Shown in pieces: positions 59,036 through 64,000 of a DNA stretch of 64,000 bases (its first letter is position 1; every line of letters starts with the position of its first letter). The DNA is from Macrosoma leucophasiata (taxonomy: Eukaryota; Arthropoda; Insecta; Lepidoptera; Hedylidae): NCBI GenBank assembly GCA_036365455.1, contig JAWQUS010000002.1, forward strand, positions 2,232,001 through 2,296,000. The letters are read 5' to 3'. The notes below the pieces were generated by a model that saw only the letters and a list, made by a program, of their open reading frames with translations, searched no databases and had not been told where the DNA came from. Position numbers and translations under genes: made by a program.

Positions 59036-59470
59036 TTCATCATCATCATTTCAGCCAAAAGACGTCCACTGCTGAATAAAGGCCTCCCCCAAAGAACGCC
59101 ACAACGAACGGTCCTGGGCCGCCCTCATCCAGCGATTGCCCGCGACCTTCACCAGGTCGTCGGTCAATCTTGTGGGGGGCCTGTCTACACTTCGTTTTCC
59201 GGTTCGTGATCGCCACTCGAGAACTGCTCTGCCCCAACGGCCGTCAGTTCGTCGAGCTATGTGCCCTGCCCACTGCCACTTGAGTCTCGCTATTCGGTGA
59301 GCTATGTCGGTAACTTTGGTTCTCATGCGGATCTCCTCATTTCTGATTCGATCTCGCAGAGAAACTCCAAGCATAGCACTCTCCATTTCTCTCTGAGTGA
59401 CCCTGAGCCTTCTTATGAGGCCCATAGTGAGCGACCACGTTTCTGTCCCAGCATAGTCTAATGACTAAAT
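59036..59470 (-). pseudogene. RTE-clade reverse transcriptase C-terminus
   Basis: Minus-strand open frame from about 59462 to the stop at 59051. Blocks: TWSLTMGLIRRLRVTQREME, MLGVSLRDRIRNEEIRMRTK, QWAGHIARRTDGRWGRAVLE, RLTDDLVKVAGNRWMRAAQD and SLGEAFIQQWTSFG. These are the standard sequences after the RT domain in RTE-clade LINEs, about 135 codons without interruption. A CAT/ATG-repeat tail at 59036-59047 marks the true 3' end. The RT domain and endonuclease are missing. It is far less decayed than the copy at 1270-1768, so a younger insertion. Confidence 0.92.
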
Positions 59471-59877
59471 TAACCACGGACAGAAACGTTGTTTATCTTT
59501 TAATTTAAACTTATTGTCTCAATGTACACAGTTTACAATAGTTTTAAAAAACTACAATGCGGAACCCTTTATTCAACAACCGACTCTGAGTTAGCCCTAT
59601 TTAAGTCTATGCTGGTACATTGTCGCCGTCCATTGTTTCAAATCAAAAGCACTTCACAAAATGTTTACTGCTCGACAATTTTATTATTTCTGTAACGGTT
59701 CTTCGGTTTCTTGTTACAAAATTTATTTTTTACATTAAATACAATTCAATTTATTTTATTACAATTCCTTTTGTTTTTGTTTAGTGATGTTGGAGATGAA
59801 TCTTGCAAATTACGGCCCCTTGATAACCACGGAAAAGATTTATCTATTCTGTGATAATAACTTGATAGTTTGGAGTT
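59471..59877. other. Intergenic sequence
   Basis: No feature recognised. Confidence 0.45.
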
Positions 59878-60200
59878 TTGCCCTTGAAAGAGGCGTGTGG
59901 TTATTTTATTATATTTTCTTGGTGTATTTTTGAGTTATATTAAATAAAGTTGGTGGCATTTTGTTTGATATAGGCTTATTACAGTGCCAGTGTAGAGTGA
60001 AATAAAATAATAGTGCGAAAACACGTCCTTTCGGGTTGCCTCCAAAACTTCATTGTAAATGTTTTGGTAAAGTAAACATCGCTTTACTCGAATTACTGAT
60101 TGTGACTGACTGCCAGACTTTTACGCTGTTTATTACGAATACGAAATACCGTTTTACTTGGCACTGGCAATATGCTTATTAGCGATGCCATAATATTAAA
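59878..60200 (-). repeat. Dispersed repeat U, inverted long copy
   Basis: On the plus strand: AGTTTTGCCCTTGAAAGAGG, AAATAAAGTTGGTGGCATTT, CGAAAACACGTCCTTTCGGG and TACCGTTTTACTTGGCACTG. Roughly 88% like the reverse complement of 54163-54535 by eye. Confidence 0.8.
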
Positions 60201-60218
60201 AAAAAAAACTTGATAGTT

Positions 60219-60378
60219 GATCACAGAGACATAACAGCTAAGGTCTAAGGTCTCAGGGCTCAGGGGTGGCAACGCATCTGCATTTGGACCTTTGGTTTTG
60301 GTGTAGATGTCTATAGGCTGCAGTCATCACTTAACATCCATGAGAACTGCGTGTTGTTTGTCACCTTCTACATAAACT
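60219..60378 (+). mobile_element. Bm1-like SINE, 3' half
   Basis: ATCACAGAGACATAACAGCT, CAGGGGTGGCAACGCATCTG and CACTTAACATCCATGAGAAC; GTCTAAG is tandemly repeated near 60241. Confidence 0.85.
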
Positions 60379-60383
60379 GTTAG

Positions 60384-60614
60384 TTTTTTTTATGTAAAGG
60401 AAGTGGCAAACAAGCATGCAGTTCACATTGATGTTAAGTGATGACTGCAGCCTTTATACACCTACACAAAGACCAAGGTCAAAATGCAGATACGTTACCA
60501 CTCCTGAGGCCTAACGTGATATGCCTCTGTGCCGGTAATTACAGGGCCGTACATATAAGGTAATGCGGTGGTGCCTACGCCCGCAAGCTCCGTCACTGGA
60601 GCTCTACCACCAGT
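60384..60614 (-). mobile_element. Bm1-like SINE with internal deletion
   Basis: TTTTTTTATGTAAAGGAAGT to GAGCTCTACCACCAGT. About 60 bases around GGAACACGATAGTGCTGAAC are deleted between GTACAT and AAGGTAATGC. Confidence 0.9.
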
Positions 60615-60620
60615 AAAAAA

Positions 60621-60775
60621 GTTAGTGTTCCAGTGTCGGCGCTGGAGAGTGTAGGCACCATCGCATTGCCTAATTCATCTGCTACCAAGTAGCACTATCA
60701 GCTCAGCACTATCGTGTACTAGCAGAGAGGCAAAATATTTGGGACTTGAGGGCAACGAATGTGCATTTTGGATAC
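60621..60775 (+). mobile_element. Bm1-like SINE, old copy
   Basis: TGTAGGCACCATCGCATTGC, AGCTCAGCACTATCGTGTAC and AATGTGCATTTTGGAT in order. No tail. Confidence 0.68.
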
Positions 60776-60934
60776 ATTCAATTAATTTAGTATTTACCTA
60801 TAGGGTCAATGATTACAATGTTTTTTATAGATTTGAATTGGAGTTAAAAAAAATGTTTTGAGCATTACTATTTTTTTTTCTTCACTTCTGGCAAAGATTA
60901 CTAATGTTACGCATGAATATATATTTTTTAATAT

Positions 60935-61245
60935 TCAGAATCGGAATCAGAATCAGAAACTCATTTATTCATTTAGGGTGACAGGCACCTCTTATGACAC
61001 GTCAAAAACAAACAAAATAAATTAAAGCGAATAACAATTGATATACATGTCAAACAAGATAAAAAATATATGTAAAGTCAAGAATATCACTAAGATAAAA
61101 CTAAATGTCATAAACTAATGTAAAAAATATATCAGTAGAATGTCTCTTTTCCCCTTTACAAACTGATAACAAAGAGTAAAAAGAAAAGAAAAAGAGTCAT
61201 TCTTTGTCATTCACCGGCAAAGTTCCAAAGGCCAATATGATCTGA
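60935..61245 (-). mobile_element. CR1-like LINE 3' UTR, inverted
   Basis: Reverse complement ends in an ATTCTG/ATTCCG repeat tail (60938-60958). It contains TGCCTGTCACCCTAAATGAA and CTTTGGAACTTTGCCGGTGA, then ATGACAAAGAATGACTC, matching the 3' UTR at 36.72-36.79 kb. No coding part. Confidence 0.75.
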
Positions 61246-63613
61246 GAAAAACTACTATTATTTAAACAGTCAATGGCCTGTAAAATCTATAATAAAATTC
61301 CAGCGACATAAAGTTACTACCTTTTAATTTACATTTAAAAAAATTCGTGACATGTTAATTCAAAAATGTTTTTACTCGGTACAAGATTTTTTTGACTGTA
61401 AATGAATTTATTTAATGCGACATTTAATAACACATTTAATTTCTTTCTTACATATTATATTATATATTACCTATTTTATTTCACATTTTTTTGTTATTGA
61501 TGGTAATGAATTATGTAATTGTAAATGGAATTATTATTCAATACATAAGCACTTAATAATATTTAGAATGCATAATATGAATGATTAATATCGATTTTTT
61601 AAAATTATTTCTGTCTGTCTGTCAGTCAGTCTGAATTTGCATGCTAATTTTTACTGGCAAAGTATGTGAAACCATTGCTTAGTTTCTAAGACCTGACATG
61701 TACTTACCATACTTTTGGCAAATAAATCTTTGAATCTTTCAATCTTTGAATCAAGACACAAAAGACCACCGGCGGCGAATGAACAATTGAAATCAATGTC
61801 ATACTTTGATAGAAAAATATGGTTCAGAGATTTTAAAACTATTAAATTATACCCTATTTATTTCAATGATTGCTAGATTAAAATTAGAATTATAAACAAG
61901 TCTAAAATTAGAACGACGTCGATGAGGATTCTTTTTTTTTATGCATGTACATAACCGCTGTATAATTATTTTGGTGACTGCTGTTGATTTTCAGTCAAAT
62001 ATTATCTTCAACATTGGAATGTTATTGATATATATAAATAATTGATAACTTTAGATGATCTTTACCCGATTCTTTGCCAGACGAAGAAAAAAACAACTTA
62101 GATCAAGTTCCACCAATTCGCGTGGTCTTGTTTTTTTTATTTATTTAGCGACTATGATGAATCGCGTCTCACAAAAAACCGCTTACATAGTAGGTACAAA
62201 ATTTTTAATTACTTTTGTCTAGTTTCCATCCAATTTATATTCTTAAGATACAAAAAATCCTTGTACAATTAACGTAACTCCAAGCAAATTACTAGACCAC
62301 GTAAGAAAAATATTATTTCAAAGCTGTAAATCATTTTATTTGAACTTAACACGTTTAAATAAACAAACACAATATCCTTGTCGTAAATCTAACAAAGAGA
62401 TCGGCGTTAACCTTAAATTCAAGTGTGACGCCCATTTGGCAGATTTCCTAATAACTATGGGGATCAAATTGGATACATAATAATAATTTTTGACGAGTGA
62501 AAGCTAAGCCGCCCGCTGGCCCATGTGGCCAAGATGCCATTGCCAACTTCAAATGAATTAAAAAAAAAAAACTATCCGCACATGACGCCCAAATCCGAAA
62601 TTCCCTCCAAAACGATCTCACGCTGCGCACCCAAAAAAAACTCTCTGCCCGTTCTTTTTCAAATACCATTTTTTTTTCTTAAGCGATCCATTGTAAGGAG
62701 ACATCGGAGTCGGACTAGACTCTTTATTAACAAGATTTTGAATATTCCATTGTCGCTAACACTTTCTATGTTCGAAATTTAATTTTTTTCAGAGCAGTTT
62801 GGACATTTCGCTTGAATTATCGCCGGCCAGTTTTGTTAAAAGGTTTAAGACGATTGCTCTTTTTTTTTCATAACCGTCAGTGAATGGATCTTTTTTGACG
62901 TGGGTGAGCGCGTGTATAATTGCTATCAGGTAGTTTGGAGCTCGGGTTTTGTAATATATGGATAATTAAAGTACGGCTTAAGGTGGAAATTTTTGTCAAA
63001 GTTTATAGTCGTTTTGATTGAGGTTACGACTTTTAGCGTTGTTAAGTTCCCTCGATATGGTCCGTGAAGATATTATTGGGTTGAGGCGGTAGCTTTACGG
63101 TCGGATATTAAATTTATTCATCGGTATCTAGTTTCATAGCCTAATCGAGACACGATTTGTCTTGCTACGTTATAAATACATTGAAACCAGTTAATGCTCT
63201 GTCGATATTATAGACCTCCCTTTATAACGACTCATTAAACATATAGTTGGATTTTTATTATCTCATTCCTAATTATAGTTTAGTCTGAATAACTAACCGC
63301 TTAGTTTTATAATAATATGCAATAAAAAGTTACATTAAAAGTATTGGAAATGGTTCGGAATGGTTTCAACGACTCGTAATGAAATCCTTTACCCGACTGT
63401 GGAATATTAAATGGGTCATTATAATTCATAATAAAATATTGACGTGATATGTAATAAACTTTAGTGTTATTTTTTAATCAAAAGCAGCCATTGGCCGTTA
63501 ATATCTGTAGAAAGAAATATGTGAATAATATTTTACCGGGTGGTAGATTTCAGTGTTGAAGGTAGCTTATAACCTGACAATGTAGAAGTGTCCATAAAGA
63601 CAAATCTTCTATA
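61246..63613. other. Mostly unique AT-rich sequence
   Basis: 2.4 kb without recognised transposon or gene, apart from a (GTCT/GTCA)n patch at 61613-61632. 62480-63130 is less AT-rich. The 85-codon frame at 62525-62782 has runs of Lys and Phe but no domain and no support from splice signals. Confidence 0.4.
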
Positions 63614-63804
63614 TCTTATATATAAAATTCTCGTGTCACAATATTTGTCTTCGTACTCCTCCGAAACGGCTTTACCGATTTTAATCAAATTTTGCATGCA
63701 TATTCAGTAGGTCTGAGAATCGGCTAACATCTATTCTTCATAACATTTTTGGACATTTTTTTTTTAATTTTCTAGGGCGATACGAAGTTTGCCTGGACAG
63801 CTAG
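63614..63804 (+). mobile_element. Helitron type 2
   Basis: 5' TCTTATATATAAAATTCTCG, 3' ACGAAGTTTGCCTGGACAGC then TAG. Shares CTCCGAAACGGCTTTACCGA with the copy at 13242-13478. Confidence 0.8.
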
Positions 63805-64000
63805 TATTATATATAAAAAAAACAATTTTTGTTCGTTAGTCTCTCTAAAACTCGAGAACGACTGGACCAATTTGGCTAATATGGGTTTTAAATGATTTTT
63901 TGAAGTCCAGGGAGGGTTTAAAAGGTAAGAAAATATGAAGAAATTGAAAGGAAATAGTAAAAACAACAATTTTGTTTTCCCATACAAATAGTCCGTATAT
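63805..64000 (+). mobile_element. Helitron type 1, running off the window
   Basis: TATTATATATAAAAAAAACA, TCTCTAAAACTCGAGAACGA and CATACAAATAGTCCGTATAT. It begins directly after the type 2 terminus; the 3' end lies beyond base 64000. Confidence 0.82.

Noticed and set aside
61246..63613. Short open frames in the unique right-hand block as host exons
   Set aside because: No domain, biased Lys/Phe composition and no convincing acceptor-donor pair around them.
1..64000. CRISPR arrays, bacterial operons, endogenous viral genes
   Set aside because: No regularly spaced direct repeats with unique spacers, no bacterial gene structure, and no capsid, envelope or viral polymerase coding sequence seen.

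Overview
This is eukaryotic, almost certainly lepidopteran, AT-rich DNA with no complete host gene that I can recognise. The evidence is the repeat content: more than 40 segments of a SINE resembling Bm1 (Bombyx) and Metulj (Heliconius), short Helitrons that start TC and end CTAG behind a small hairpin, RTE-type LINE 3' ends with CAT/ATG-repeat tails, a Jockey-clade reverse transcriptase and a decayed mariner. Nothing bacterial, such as an operon, ribosome binding site or CRISPR array, was seen. The species cannot be fixed from the sequence.

Layout. 1-2.9 kb is a stack of RTE 3' ends, a long-TIR MITE inside one of them, a second MITE and SINE pieces. 2.9-8.9 kb is mostly unique. 9-15.3 kb is SINE-rich, with two Helitrons joined end to end at 13.0-13.5 kb. 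15.3-19.6 kb is the largest low-repeat block and carries a CpG-rich island (18.04-18.66 kb), the best candidate for a host promoter or first exon. 19.6-20.0 kb is a SINE with a 5S rRNA-derived head and an RTE-like tail, bounded by a perfect 15-bp target-site duplication. 20-36 kb is a mosaic of Helitrons, SINEs and LINE ends, including an inverted tRNA-like repeat cluster at 34.65-36.02 kb. 36.3-37.0 kb is a CR1-like LINE 3' end. 38.6-39.07 kb is a LINE C-terminus whose last codons expanded into a 21-bp minisatellite. 40.1-42.4 kb holds a Jockey-clade RT fragment (minus strand) between 275-bp direct repeats. 43-48.9 kb has nested SINEs and Helitrons. 49.1-50.4 kb is a mariner pseudogene beside a truncated MITE. 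50.5-60.8 kb is again SINE-dense, with MITEs and an RTE C-terminus at 59.0-59.5 kb. 60.9-63.6 kb is mostly unique and AT-rich, ending in two more adjoining Helitrons.

How the parts relate. The window is best read as intergenic or long-intron sequence written by transposons. Its interest lies in how they interact: SINEs that share 3' tails with LINEs present here (Bm1-like SINE with a Jockey-like tail, 5S SINE with an RTE tail), SINEs inserted into SINEs, MITEs inserted into LINE and SINE copies, and Helitrons joined end to end. All protein-coding remnants are transposon genes and all look broken or truncated. Repeat boundaries were read by eye and are usually good to about 5-10 bases; decayed copies are looser.
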